Counted from the first letter of the stretch, positions 34,256 through 46,100 are shown. The stretch is 64,000 bases of DNA from Larix kaempferi (GCA_027924585.1 BSBM01001662.1:682001-746000); one strand, 5' to 3'. A program made the numbers and translations. Notes: a model not told the origin generated them from the letters alone.

Positions 34256-36891
34256 CTTCTTGTCCTTGGCGGAGTTGCTAGTGTCGAACTGTGTGACCTG
34301 CGTGAACTGATTGATGGAGTTTGTCGCGCACTTGGTGTGCTTGATGGAGTAGCTTGAGCTGCGCCTTGTGTTGGAGTTGCTTGTGCTGGAGAATGTTGCG
34401 CAATCCTTGGAGTAGATGGAGCTACGCAGTTCTAATTTACATGTGGAGTCTCATCCACATCTTCTGCGTTGTCATCATGTTCAACATGTAACACGATTTT
34501 GACATTCTTCTCTACAGTTCCATCCCATGCTTCATTTTCCACAAACTGAACATCTCGACTGATAATAACTTTCCTTGCAACAGGATCATACAACTTGTAT
34601 GCTTTTATGTCTTCAGAATATCCAATAAAGATGCATTTCTATCCTTTATTGTCTAATTTCCTTCTTAGCTCATCTGGAACATGTGCGTATGCTACACAAC
34701 CAAAAACTTTCAAATGCGAAACACTATGTTTCATACCTATCCATTCTTCCTGCGGGACTTTGTTTTTCACACTCTTCGTCGGACATCGATTCATGATGTA
34801 TACAGCAGTTGCCATTGCTTCAGCCCAATATTCATTTGACAGATGTGTGGCTGCCAACATACTGTGCACCATCTCCATAATGGTTCTGTTCTTCCTCTCT
34901 GTGATACCATTTTGTTGTGGTGTATACCACATAGTGAATTGCTTCTATATGCGATGAGTTTTGCAAAAAATCAAGAAATCATTCGAAACATACTCACCAC
35001 CTCTATCTATCCTCAATATTTTGATGCTGTAACCACTCTGCTTCTCCACAAGTGCCTTGAACTACCGAAAACAACTAAACACATCAGATTTATGCTTTAC
35101 GAAATAGAACCATGTTTTTCTTGTGAAATCATCAATAAATGTTAGAAGATAAGTGCATCCTCCCATGGATGATGTTTGCATCGGTCCACAAATATGAGAG
35201 TGCACAATTTCAAGTGGTGCGCGAGCTCTGGATGACTTTCCAACTGGAAAAACCTCTCTGTGTTGTTTGCCAAAAATACAGCCTTCACAAATTCTCTCTA
35301 GCTTTTCAATTAATGGTAATCCTTTCACCATGTCCTTCGTGTGCAGCAGCTTCAGCCCACCAAAATTCAGATGTCCAAATCTGAAATGCCATAACTAGGA
35401 TTCATCCTTCATTTCTTTTTGAAACGCAGCTTGCATTGCGCTATTATTTTCTTCCTTTGTGCAATGAATTTCTACTTCTTTGCTTTCTGCTTTGATCGCA
35501 GATCTAGAATTTTCATTATGTCCTTCATGAGCAACTTGATTTGCTTTTCATTTTATGATGGGTCTTATCCTCAAAGGAAACAAGCGGTTGCTTGTCATCT
35601 GCACCTCTGCTATTAATTGATTGCTTGGATATCTATCTTTGATCAAACAACACTTTCCTATCATAAGGATTTTGCAACCTTTTTCCATCAGTTGTCTAGT
35701 GCTCATCAAGTTATGCTTCAAACCTTGAACATAATAAACATCAGACATATATTTATGCTCCCCCTGTTTGGTTAGAATATCAATAGTATCCTTACCCAAC
35801 ACAGTGACTTGAAAATTGTTTCCAAGTGTTACATCAGTTTGAACTGATTTATCTAGACTGGAAAATAAACTTAAACTACTAGTCATGTGATTGCTACAAC
35901 CTGAGTCTAAATACCATATGTCATTTGGACTTTCTTGGACAGCAATGCATTCCAGTGGACATGCGCATGCTAACAACAAAGAGCTGTTCGGAGTGTTGTT
36001 GTTGCTTGACTGAGCTTCACCTTGCTTTCCTTGGTCATACTACTTCTTCCTGCATTCATATGTGAAGTGTCCATACTTCTTATAGTAATAACATTGAATT
36101 TTTTATTTATCGTACCTTTGTGCACTTGGTTGAGTGGGGGACTGATTCTGGCCTCTACCAGTGCCATGTGCAGGGCTGCTGCTGCGACCTCCTTTGAAAG
36201 AACTTCGTCCTCTGCCTCTTCCACGGCTTATCGATGACTATGCTGTGAATGCACCTTCCAGTGATGTTTTTGAACCACTGATTCGATGTTCACGATTGAG
36301 AAATGAGGCTTGCAACTCATCAATAGTAAATGTGGACAGATCTATGTTTTCCTCCAGGGTCACAACCAAATATTCAAATTTCTTTGGAAGAACTCTAAGA
36401 ACTTTTTCAAAAACCCTTTGGTCACCTAAAGTTTCTCCATGAGAATTTATTTGATTAACTAGACCAATGAAACAAGTATAGAATGCGTCTACTCACTCTG
36501 TATTTTTCATTGACAGAGATTCAAAATCTCTTCTAAGAATCTGAAGTTTGGCAGTCTTTACCTTTTTCAAACCTTGATATGCAGTTTCCAGTGTGTCCCA
36601 CACTTCCTTTGTTGACTGCACTGCTGCTACTCTTGGGAGTATTGATTAATGTGTTGCTTGATGTATGTGGAACAACGCCTTTCCATCTTTCTTTCTCTGT
36701 TCCTTCAGAACATCCTTCTGACCTTGTGTGAGATTGTTGTATGCTGTCAGATTTGTTGGTTTTGCATAACCATGCTAGACTATTTCCCATACATCTTGAC
36801 CTCTAAACAAAGACTTCATAGTTAGAGACCAATATTCATAATTTTTACCAGAAAATATTGGGGTTTGCAAATTACCCGAAGTGGAAATCAT
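34256..36891 (-). pseudogene. Outer Copia gag, protease and integrase
   Basis: One frame starts at ATG 36891-36889 (MISTSGNLQTPIFSGKNYEY, a DUF4219-like start) and continues through the UBN2 gag region (VWDTLETAYQGLKKVKTAKL, LRVLPKKFEYLVVTLEEN). A zinc knuckle, CYYYKKYGHFTYEC, has its second Cys replaced by Tyr. The protease motif is IWYLDSGCSNHMTS. Integrase follows with GCIFGKQHREVFPVGKSSRA, IVHSHICGPM (the first catalytic Asp is His), [10 protein letters not shown] and the Glu of QQNGITERKNRTI, ending in an Ala/Thr/Pro linker where the nested element cuts in. About eleven in-frame stops are present, mostly TAG or TGA at Gln, Arg or Trp positions. All pieces remain in one frame, so decay was by substitution rather than indels. 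Confidence 0.95.
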
Positions 36892-36942
36892 TCTTAATCA
36901 CTTTTCCCTTCTATAAATACAAATTCTACTTTCTGTAAACCA

Positions 36943-36955
36943 GGCTCTGATACCA
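36943..36955 (-). promoter_or_regulatory. Primer-binding site of the outer Copia
   Basis: The minus strand reads TGGTATCAGAGCC, a full match to the complement of plant initiator tRNA-Met. It lies two bases inside the 5' LTR boundary. Confidence 0.93.
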
Positions 36956-36957
36956 GA

Positions 36958-37988
36958 TCAAGGAAAAAAAGGGCATGCGTAGTCAATTAAAAATTTGCTG
37001 CGCAATACATGAATATTTCTTTTGTTTTGCTAAAAACATGCGCTAGACCTAGCAAATACTTTGCTTTATATTTGACTTCCCTTTTTATCAAAACACATTA
37101 CTTCATAAATTAAATACATGGAGATTAATTACACAATTCAACTTTTTACTGCGTGATTCTACTGCACAAAGATTAACTACGCGATTCCACTTTCTGCTGC
37201 GCAGTTGAACTTTGCGCAAATGTACACTTCTCTAACTTTGTGGAACTAGACTTTGTGCACTTCATACAAATTACCTTTTTACCTTTTGCACACACTTTTA
37301 ACTTTACCAAGATTAAGTGCGCGGTTAACTTCGCATACCTATTTAAGTGCGCACAACCCAAACTTAAATAAACTTTGTCTTAAAACATGAAACTTATTGC
37401 GCAGTTACTCTTACTTAAAATAGAACTTTCACCACAGTGAAATACTTAGGAATCTTGATTTCTTTTAATGCGCGTAAGTGTAAACAATCATTCACATAGT
37501 TCAATATGAAATAGATGCGTGGCATTCATAAACAAACATTCTTGAGAATGAATTCACAAAACTAAATACTTATATATTACCACTATAAAACAAAGTAACT
37601 TTGTCGCAATAGAGAGACATGATTACTTCACGGGATTTACTTCTCCTCTTCTTCACTTATCTCTATCTCTTTATCTCTCTTTTTCTATCTATGTGAATGA
37701 TTTATATTTATAGAGTTTCATTTCACCGACTCAAAATGGCTTCGCTTGGAAGCTACAGGGTTTCATTAAAGACTGTAATAAATTCTATGCAAGAAAATCC
37801 GATCTTGCCGAATACAAGAGTGGCTATTTAAATACTAACATGACGTGCATCGGATTGGCTGAGAACTTACTGACATACTCACATCTCAGACTCTGTGTGC
37901 TGACACAAACTGACTAGTGACTAGGGTGACTGACAGAGCGAGCGTAGTTAAATACACTATCATCTCATTAATTATGATATTTCCAACA
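36958..37988 (-). repeat. 5' LTR of the outer Copia
   Basis: Starts TGTTGGAAATATCATAATTA on the minus strand and ends CCTTGA. It lacks the solo LTR present in its partner and so supplies the empty site. It contains many GCGC/TGCGC words absent from surrounding DNA. Confidence 0.93.
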
Positions 37989-39408
37989 CTAAGTAAATAG
38001 TAAAGTTTGTTTTCAAGCGTGGCATAACAAGTTCACTGATTAATTTTGGATAGTTGTTGGAAACTTTGAAAACCCACAAGAATACTAACTACGGATAAAT
38101 GGGTATGTTACAATGCCTTGTTGGGATGATCTATATCTAAAGTCTTTTCATTTATGTCACGTACAACATTTTCCAGAAGAAACTGATTATTATGATAAGT
38201 AACAATTGTTACGTAAATGTTGTCATTGCCATTGTTGTTGAGTTCATATGCCATGATTAACCTAATTCGCGAAATAAAAGCATCCAATTAGTAACGCCAT
38301 CGGGCTAAGTATTTTTATTTATTTATATAGATTGATAATAGTGTGTAGAAATGGCAATTTAGGCTGAAACGATCCTAACAGGAAAATATACATAGAATTT
38401 ATACTTCAAAACCCAAAACATACCCAAAAAAACCACAAACTATTCATTCAATTAGACATAAAATAAAAAGAAACAAGGAAACGAACAACAAAGTTCGATG
38501 CGGAGATCAAGAAATTGATGATATTCTATTCTTGAAGCATTTCAGTCCTATACAGAATTAGTGACACACTAGGTAAGCTTACAATGCTCGATTGCTAGTA
38601 AACAAACTATGCTTACAACCCTAAATTTTCTAAAATAAAATATGTACTGCAGGAAAAGAGACATTGAATAAGAAGAAATGCTCCAAAACAATCTTGTGAC
38701 ATAACCCAAACATATTTTTTTCCCCATGCCTCTGAACCCTAATCCTAACACTTCAATGCAATCTATTGACACAAACATATTTAAGCTAGAGCAAAAAAGG
38801 TAAAGACACCAAGTATGAGAACTACGTTTGAAGGAGTTAAAACTGAAACGAAATAGAGCAATTGAACCAACAAATCAGAACCAGAATGGAATGGAGGAAT
38901 GGACGCGACTCTATATGTACATGGTTACATAAATAAATGGGAGGAATGTTTCGGATGTTTCCTATTTCTTCAGTGTTGAATGGACGTTTGTGTTTTGGAT
39001 GGGTTCAAGTGTGTGTTTCGGATAGTTTCACGTTTGGACTGTATTGTATTTGCCATGAGATGTTTCCAGTTTGGGATGGATCCATGTTTTTGCACAGTAC
39101 ATGCAGTGAATGGTCTAACATATGCTCTCAATTTGGAATGGGTGTCTTCAAATTGAAAACATCTTGTTTTCTACCCCCACTTCCTAGAAATAGACTCCCC
39201 TCCAGACTGATATAAAATTTACTTCATCGCCTACACCATAGTCTCCCCTCCGGGCTGATAAGGTGTCAAAATGCCATTCAAAATTTACTTCAGCGCCCAC
39301 ACCATTACTGTACCTCATGTACATTTACGTTGGAACTTTGCAAGTGAGGTGGAAGCATTCAATACGATAATGGTAACAAGAAATTATCACATGGATGCAC
39401 ATGCTTCT

Positions 39409-39649
39409 TGTTAAGAGTTGCAATCTCAATGGTCCTAAGTTGGTTAACTAATTGAGTCAATGGTCCTAAGTTAGTTGAGTTAGTTGTTGACTAGGACATT
39501 GGTCAACCCATGGTATTAAGTGGCCCATTGTATTAGCCTGTGGTTTTGAGTCTATGTGATACTATATATATGTGAGTTTAATAATGAGAAGGCAATCAAT
39601 ATGCTCTTTGTGTTTTCACTATTGTCTTGTTTCTTTGCAAACTTTATCA
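39409..39649 (+). repeat. 5' LTR of element E
   Basis: 241 bases, TGTTAAG...TTTATCA, nearly identical to 41742-41982 with roughly a dozen and a half differences by eye. CTATATATATGTGAG near 39563 is a plausible TATA region. Confidence 0.9.
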
Positions 39650-39840
39650 TGGTATCGTCGTTGATGACCTGATCCTTAAACCTTGTTTTTGGGGTAAGCC
39701 TCTTCAGAAGCTAGAGAGCACACACTCGACTGGAAGTTGTAGCACGGGATGGAGACGGAACACTCGGTCCATGACATATTTTTTTATTGCCCACGATCCT
39801 GCGAAATCGCATCCTCAAAAATCCCACTGAAAATACCCTA

Positions 39841-40070
39841 GTGCACCCTGCCTGAAGGAAAACTGAGCCGGGCGCACCCTGCCTGAAGACAAACTGCACT
39901 GGTGGCGCACCCTAGTTGAAGGAAAACTAAGCCAATGGCACACTTTGGCTGATGGAAAACTGAGCCGGTGGTGCACCTTGGATGAAGGAAAACTGAGCCA
40001 GTGGCGCACCTTGTATGAAGACAAATTGGGTCGTTGTCTCACCTTGCTAGAAGGAAAGTTGCGCCAATCT
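39841..40070 (+). repeat. 33-bp tandem repeat in the leader of element E
   Basis: Seven imperfect units (GCGCACCCTGCCTGAAGGAA followed by AACTGAGCCGGTG) begin near 39841, 39873, 39905, 39938, 39971, 40004 and 40037. The period is a multiple of three, so the minus strand shows an 11-residue repeat (VRHWLSFPSSK-like) across 39815-40102. That antisense frame has no other support. Confidence 0.85.
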
Positions 40071-40422
40071 TCCTTTACTCTATAAAATTTTGTCCGACGC
40101 ACCCCGAAGGTGCACTGTGCTGGTTAGAAAGCTGCACCGACCAGTTTAAGAGTTGTCATAATCCATGACGAGTACGAGCATTGTTCAAATCCAGTTTTTG
40201 AAGAGAAAGTACTACTGACGTTGAGCCAAAATATTGGACAACGTTCCAACATTGATTGAAGAAAATCGATTCTTATAGAGATCGATCCCAGAAGAATTTG
40301 TGTCGAAAAGGGAAGAGAAGATATGAAGTATGAAGGACCACTAATATTGAAGAAATGACCAAGAAGATCAAATATTGAAGATGGTGCTAGAAAAGCTACT
40401 AGAAGAAATCAAAGAGGTATAA

Positions 40423-40782
40423 AATCTGTTAATTTCAATAGGTTCATGGAAAACCTTTGATGGAGACAATTATGAATTATGGTCATTAAAAATTAGGGAT
40501 CTGTTAACATCACAAGATTTTTGGCATTTTGTAGTTGAAGAGGATCCTAGTGATCTAGAAGCATTTGTGAATTTGATAGAGTATCAAAATGAAAGAATGC
40601 AACTTGTTGCCTTAAGTATCATACAAAATGTTATAGATTATTCCATCTTTCATAATATTTCAGATGTTTATACTCCCAAAGAAGCTTGGGATATATTGAA
40701 AGTAGATTTTAGTGAAGAGGAACTTGAAATAGAAGAAGATGAAGCAGAGTTTAGTGAAGAGGAACCAGGAATCCCACAGTGA
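40423..40782 (+). pseudogene. Gag-like N-terminal frame of element E
   Basis: Opening after TAA 40420, the frame reads WKTFDGDNYELWSLKIRDLL, FWHFVVEEDPSD and IFHNISDVYTPKEAWDILKV. This matches the Copia gag pattern (F-x-G-x-NY-x-LW near the start, then the A-x-E-x-WD-x-L step of UBN2). It turns acidic (SEEELEIEEDEAEFSEEE) and stops at 40782. The normal central and C-terminal gag, zinc knuckle and pol are absent. No ATG lies in frame near the beginning, so translation start is unclear. A frameshift may join it to the next frame. Confidence 0.7.
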
Positions 40783-40916
40783 AGTGGAAGATAGCAAGAA
40801 GATCGTGTTTATGATGCATCCAATGATCAATTAAGCTCAACAAAGCTTATTGATCTAGCTATGTTTGTTGATGACAGTGAATCAAACCTGTCAATGCATT
40901 CATCCCTAGTGACGTA

Positions 40917-41645
40917 AGTGATAGTCTCTCAGAGAAAGAGACAGTTGATAGCAACAATGATAGTCTCTCAGAGAAAGAGACAGTTGATAGCAGCAGTGAT
41001 AGTCTCTCAGAGAAAGAGACAGTTGATAGTAGCATAGAAGTTGCACCAGCAGAGATTTCATCAAAGAAGCAGAAAACCAGAAGTTTGAGGGAGCTGTAGG
41101 AGCAGTCTCCTATTCTTGATGAGCACCTATAATATGCTCTGTTTCCTTGTCAGCCCACAGTTTTTGACGAAGCAGTGAAGAATGCACATTGTGTACAAGA
41201 TACAAGAGTTAATGATGATGTAGCTTCAATTGAAACAAAATACGAGGAAGATGAAGAACACGGAGCTGGGGAACACGGAGAAGTGAATGGTCTCCAAGAA
41301 GAGTTGAAACTCATTGAAATGAGAGAAGAGGAAGATGTGAATGCTCTCCAAGAAGAGTTGAAATATATTCATCTTTTTTTTTTTTTTTTTTTTTTTTTTG
41401 ACAATAATTTTGAGTGTGTAGGTAAAATGGACAGCAACATACAATATGTTCAAACAGAAGAAGAAGAAGAAGAAGAAGAAGACTTGCACTATGTTCCAAC
41501 ACCAACGAAAAGCAATAAAACTATGTATTTTGTAGAAGCTAAACAAGATGCTGAAGAATACCTACTTGGCATCAAGTTCAAGAAGACAAAGAAGAAGCAT
41601 TCCAAGCACAAATCAAGGAAGAAATTAAAGCTTAAGTTTATTTGA
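40917..41645 (+). pseudogene. Acidic repeat-rich frame of element E
   Basis: The frame begins with three exact 13-residue repeats, DSLSEKETVDSNN (39-bp units at 40920, 40959 and 40998). It passes a TAG near 41097 and a TAA near 41131, then runs from ATG 41175 as a 156-residue stretch. That part has two EEL-type repeats (NGLQEELK, NALQEELK), a run of Phe from a T tract at about 41373-41399, eight or more Glu from a GAA run near 41455-41481, and a lysine-rich C-terminus (KKTKKKHSKHKSRKKLKLKF). No known domain is present. Element D has an acidic frame in the same position, which suggests a shared, fast-evolving product. Confidence 0.55.
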
Positions 41646-41741
41646 ATGAAATGTATGCCTAGTTGAGACATAGACCAGCAGGAAAAACACTTAGGCATTG
41701 ATAGTGCTAACCACATCACCCCACTTGAGATTAAGGGGGTG

Positions 41742-41982
41742 TGTTAAGAGTTGTAATCTCAATGGTCCTTAGTTGGTTAGTTAGTTGAATCAATGGTCCT
41801 AAGTTAGTTGAGTTAGTTGTTGAATAGGACATTAGTCGACCCATGCTATTCACTAGCCCATTGTATTAGCCGGTGGTTTTGAGTCTATGTGATGCTATAT
41901 ATATGTGAGTTTAATAATGAGAAGGAAATCAATGTTCCCTTTGTGTTTTCTCTCTTGTCTTGTGTCTTTACAAACTTTATCA
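41742..41982 (+). repeat. 3' LTR of element E
   Basis: Starts TGTTAAGAGTTGTAATCTCA and ends ACTTTATCA. Preceded by TTGAGATTAAGGGGGTG as polypurine tract. Confidence 0.9.
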
Positions 41983-42399
41983 CTCCTTCCATCGACAGAA
42001 AAATCAAATGTTTTCACCGCTGAAGGACATTAATTATGTAAAACAAAGGAACTCTATTTTCAACAAAGTAAATAGTGTTCACAACATGTTTTGCGGTCAT
42101 CTTGCATTGCAGTACGGTGAATGAGATTAATTTTTTAAGTTATTTAAATTTAATCATTAAGATAAAGTGTACATATTAGAGTTTGATTGTCGGCGAATGG
42201 GAAAACATGATCACCTATAAAACAAGAGGTCTATACATAAAAATAACCAAAATTGGAAACATTATAAAAGACTTGTGTGAGTAGTCATCCTAACTTTATC
42301 AATAATTGTATTGTATAAATACTAAAGGTGCCAAATAAGAAAATATGAATGTAAACTAAGTATCAAATTAGAAAACCTAAAGAAATTAAGACAACTATA

Positions 42400-43105
42400 T
42401 GTGCCTATCATCAATAGATAAATGAGTAGTTGCTCGAACAATGAGGTTGATTTTTGCACTGATTCATTGGACTTGCACCAAGAGATCATCCATTTGAAGC
42501 ATAATCTCCTTGTGCTCCTCCAAGTGATCCAAAAGAGGCTTACTTGAAAGGGCCCAATATAGCCACATTGTTTGAGTATACTTTGTCTCTTTCATTCACG
42601 AGGGACTGACATCAGGTATGCATTTCCCCATGTCCCTCTGCACCTCCCCCATATGCTCCAGCTCCTACTCATGCTAAACCCACTCCTTATATTGAGATAT
42701 TTATTTTTTAATTTCTTGCGAGGTGTACTGGGAATAATGGTGAGCCAAGGCTTCGACTTCTCATTGAATTCTTAGGCAGTGCTCATAGCCCTTCTTCTAA
42801 CTTGCACCATTTACTCCCTTTCATTTCTTGCAATGGTCCATCACCACTCTTGTTTGCTTCCTAGCATGTCGTTCATGGACTAATATTTCTCCGCACTCCA
42901 TAGACCTAGCCAAAACCACCAATTTCCTATGACTCCCAGTCTCCTAATTCAGACCAAACCCAATTTCGGGGACACAAATTAACACTGGTGCATAGGCTCC
43001 TAGCAAGACATCTAGCCACCCAACATGGTTTGGATTGAAAGCATGGACTTGAAGTTCACATCCATCGTCGAAATCATCAACCCACATGCCTGGGTACGTC
43101 TCCAT
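42400..43105 (-). pseudogene. Decayed unrecognised coding frame
   Basis: From ATG 43105-43103 the minus strand reads METYPGMWVDDFDDGCELQV, HAFNPNHVGWLDVLLGAYAP, VLICVPEIGFGLN, stop, ETGSHRKLVVLARSMECGEI and so on through about 230 codons with many stops (TAG, TGA, TAA). The sequence is clearly protein-like in this frame and much less so in the other two. I do not know the family. A gene or transposon remnant are equally possible. The short piece 42131-42399 shows nothing. Confidence 0.35.
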
Positions 43106-46100
43106 TTACTTCAATCGCTAACCATGATGTGCACGGTAGCCTTCCTAGTTGCCAATATCTAAAACCACTTGAGAGCCATCCCATTAAATAATGGTGTGGG
43201 ATAATGTGACAAAAAGGCCGAACCATTGACAAAAAAATGGATCAATATATAATTTGTCATCCATTTGGTGCTTTCTAGGTGGAATGATTTGAGGAATTGG
43301 TTTGCATGGCCCATTTTAGGGGCAGATCTTAATTTTCAATTTTGGGGTAAAAAAATCATCCAAAACATTGGAGGGCCATTTTGAGAGTTTAAACCGTATT
43401 TTTTGGTGCAAAACATTTATAGGACCAAAATTTTATATTCTACACACTAATACCTTTCCAAGGGTGCAAGAATCGCCTCAATCGAAGTCCATATGGAGAA
43501 GTTATATCTCTCGCAAGTTGACCTATCCAATTGGCCACCATCGTAACAAGTAGATTCCATGTCAACTCTCATTTCTCATGCATGTGGATCTAATTACATG
43601 TGGACTTTCAAGAACATTCTAGAAGGTCCAAAACCGTAACCCTAATCGAGAGTTGGGGCATGCAAAAGCTCTAATATTAACCCTATATAGATATCGAGCT
43701 ATGTTAAATACTAGGTTGTTAGGAGAAGGGGTTCCATTATTTTGATGTTACTGTGTTGTTCCATAGTTGAGAAACAACATAGAAGTGTATATTAGAGGAG
43801 AACCAAGGAGATAGGAGATCATGTAGTAGTCATTATGACTACAAAGTCATAAATAAATGGAATTTGGAAGAATAAATTGGTCATGGATTTCTCTGTACAT
43901 ATATTAGACTAGTAGATAAATAGAGATCCAAAATATATGTTGCTTATAAGATTAACTACATGTTACTAAGCGTCCCTCGTTAAGTAATATATTCTTTATG
44001 ATTTTTCTCTCTCTGTATCATGTTAAATCGCATGGTACTAAGCATTAATTCATTGGTTCTTTGTGTATTTTTCATTGTTTTATGTAATTGCATATACCTA
44101 AAAACTTGGACTCTAAGTCGTGCTTCAATAAGCTCTAATTTGTATATCTTAATTTTTAAATATTCCAATGAAGGAGAAATTTGGGGAGATAATTCATATG
44201 TATGGATGATACCTAGTATCAACAAAGAGTGTTGTTTGCATGGGAAAATTCAAATATATATTTGAATTGTTTTTAATGCAATTGTGAAAGCAAGGGAAGC
44301 TATCAACATAGGCATTATACTTTTCTACAGTTATTGCAAACGGGAAAATCCATGGAGAGTGTAAAACCTATAATTTAATTATTTAATTACTAAATACAAT
44401 ATTCACTTAACGCAATATTCCTGATCTTATGACACATTGATATACAATTATATAATATTAAAATTTTTTTGGTCCAAATGCATGTCAAATAGTTATATCA
44501 GCCCACGGATCGAGACAAAAGAGTAAACACAATTCTTGTTTGGTATCAACAGGAAGACGTTACATAGTTTGGTTTCGAAATGGAAACTCTTGGCCATAAA
44601 ATCATATCCCTAACCATGACAAATGGAAAAATAATTGATAACAATGCAACTTGGCATAACCATTGGGACATCGTCATCGAAATTAGGGTTTTAAGAAACC
44701 CACTAGTAAAAACTCTATACATAACCCGCAACAACAGGAGGGTGGAATATTCTATAGGAGGGAAGTCCCAAAAGATGATGACACATAGGAGTGTATAAAG
44801 ACATGTGATTAGGGTTATGGTTCCATCTGTTCTCACACCATTCCTTCGAGAAGATCGCCAAAGAAAAATATTTTGAAAGGTTGCTACACAACCATCCACC
44901 AACAAAGAATAACAAGCCGAGCCATGCATAGGGAGGTAGAGGAACATTAGAGTTTCATAGATAGATGGAAATGTAGGAAGCATGGCCGATAATGAGACTC
45001 AGTTCATCATGTTCACCATATTGCAGCAGTATCAAATAATTGCATAAATGCTTATGTTGATGATTCACAAGACACAGTTTTGTTTGGTAGTGAGCCTTCG
45101 TTTCTAACCAACCAGAAATGAAGTATTTGGTTTTCCTTCACCTTGCCTAAACCCTAACTGATGCAAAGGATGGATGGATGAGCCTATGATCTTATAACAA
45201 TCATGCCTAGAATCACTTGAGGAGGTGGCTTCACCTTTATGCTAAACAATTTGGTGACATCGATGTTGGATAGAATGCTGTTCTCTACGCGATTAGAGGG
45301 AGCTTGTAGAGGGAGCTCCTCGATTCGACATATAGTCTAGAAAGTGGGCATCGATGTTTTCATTTTCGGTCCTCTGCTAGTAAAAAAAAATATAGAAAGG
45401 AATGTGACCTCAAAAAGACTGATTACAGCTGGAGACACGCAAGATACCAAAAGTATTTCTCCCATACAAAATTACTTGGCACGTAGCCCAGGATTGTTGC
45501 CACCTGCTTCCCTTGGAAATATACAAAGCCACCATCTGTCGTGATGTAAGATAAACACTCTCATCAGGAAATCCATGCCAAATAAGGAAGGAAGACAAGC
45601 CAACAAACAATGATGTGTGTATCACAAGGCGGGGATTCTGAATGACATCTCCCAAACTGATGTGGCGGCCTTCTCTGGCGAAGTAAAAATGCAGTGGGGG
45701 TGAAGTAACAATGCAGTGGTCAAGCAAGAGCATCTCCAGATAGATATGCAACACCAAGAACCTGAAAAGATCCCACAAAGAGGGAAATTATCCCTTGGAG
45801 GAGGGCATGCAACTGAAATAAGAGGCCGCCAGGGCCACAGCCATGTCCCATGAAATTCGCTAGTCATAACATAAAGGTATCTCAGCATGTTCAAGGGAAA
45901 AATATTGCTCACCAATGTATGGATATCTGGTGAGTTGAATCTTGATGTATAAAAGAGAAAGTTGTTCCTACAAATGCAAATATGAATTCAATTATTGAAG
46001 CTAATTACCCCCATAATGTAGCATTGGCAGAGATTGTATGAAGTCATCATCCAAAAGATTTGGATGAAAACGCCTCAACACCTTTCTATACCATCCTCCT

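Larger units (their letters stand above)
24717..37988 (-). mobile_element. Copia LTR retrotransposon, minus strand, carrying two nested insertions
   Basis: Identical 5-bp duplications CTAAG flank the element at 24712-24716 and 37989-37993. On the minus strand it runs from the 5' LTR (37988-36958) through the primer site (36955-36943), gag-protease-integrase (36891-34256), reverse transcriptase and RNase H (27629-26352), polypurine tract (about 26270-26257) and 3' LTR (26256-24717). The order integrase before RT defines Copia. Two later insertions sit inside: a solo LTR in the 3' LTR and a complete second Copia at 27630-34255. The polyprotein frame is broken by about a dozen stops, an RT deletion and a frameshift, so it is inactive. 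Confidence 0.95.
39409..41982 (+). mobile_element. Small non-autonomous LTR retrotransposon with a gag-like ORF (E)
   Basis: Two 241-bp LTRs (39409-39649, 41742-41982) start TGTTAAGAGTTG and end CTTTATCA. They enclose 2.1 kb with a gag-like N-terminus and an acidic frame but no protease, integrase, RT or RNase H. The flanking bases are CTTCT (39404-39408) and CTCCT (41983-41987), a TSD with one mismatch. Copy B of the duplicated segment has the uninterrupted site ACATGCTTCTTCTATCGCAT near 52783. The primer site after the left LTR is TGGTATCGTCG, only partly like tRNA-Met. The polypurine tract is GAGATTAAGGGGGTG before the right LTR. It needs enzymes from another element to move. Confidence 0.9.
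38100..42130. repeat. Segmental duplication copy A
   Basis: DNA at 38100-39400 and 41988-42130 aligns in order with 47612-47890, 48500-48605, 51842-52780 and 52800-52985. Shared landmarks include CTTGTTGGGA-GATCTATATC, GTCACGTACAA, ATATGCCATGATTAACCTAA, GATCAAGAAATTGATGATAT, TTTGTGTTTTGGATGGGTTC and GAAGGACATTAATTAT. Copies differ by many substitutions and indels, so the duplication is old. Frames at 38937-39215 and 52358-52579 correspond, but indels shift them against each other in the second half, which argues against conserved coding. Copy A alone carries the element at 39409-41982. Confidence 0.88.

Noticed and set aside
35970-36790. Minus-strand ORFs at 35970-36224 and 36533-36790
   Set aside because: They are out-of-frame shadows of the gag frame that starts at 36891 and carries all the gag motifs.
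38937-39215. ORF shared with 52358-52579 in the duplicated segment, as evidence of a conserved gene
   Set aside because: The first 45 or so residues correspond but indels shift the frames against each other afterwards, so the protein is not conserved between copies.
44546-45915. Membrane-like minus-strand ORFs of 97-145 codons
   Set aside because: Hydrophobic composition is typical of antisense or AT-rich frames; no motif, start context or neighbour supports them.
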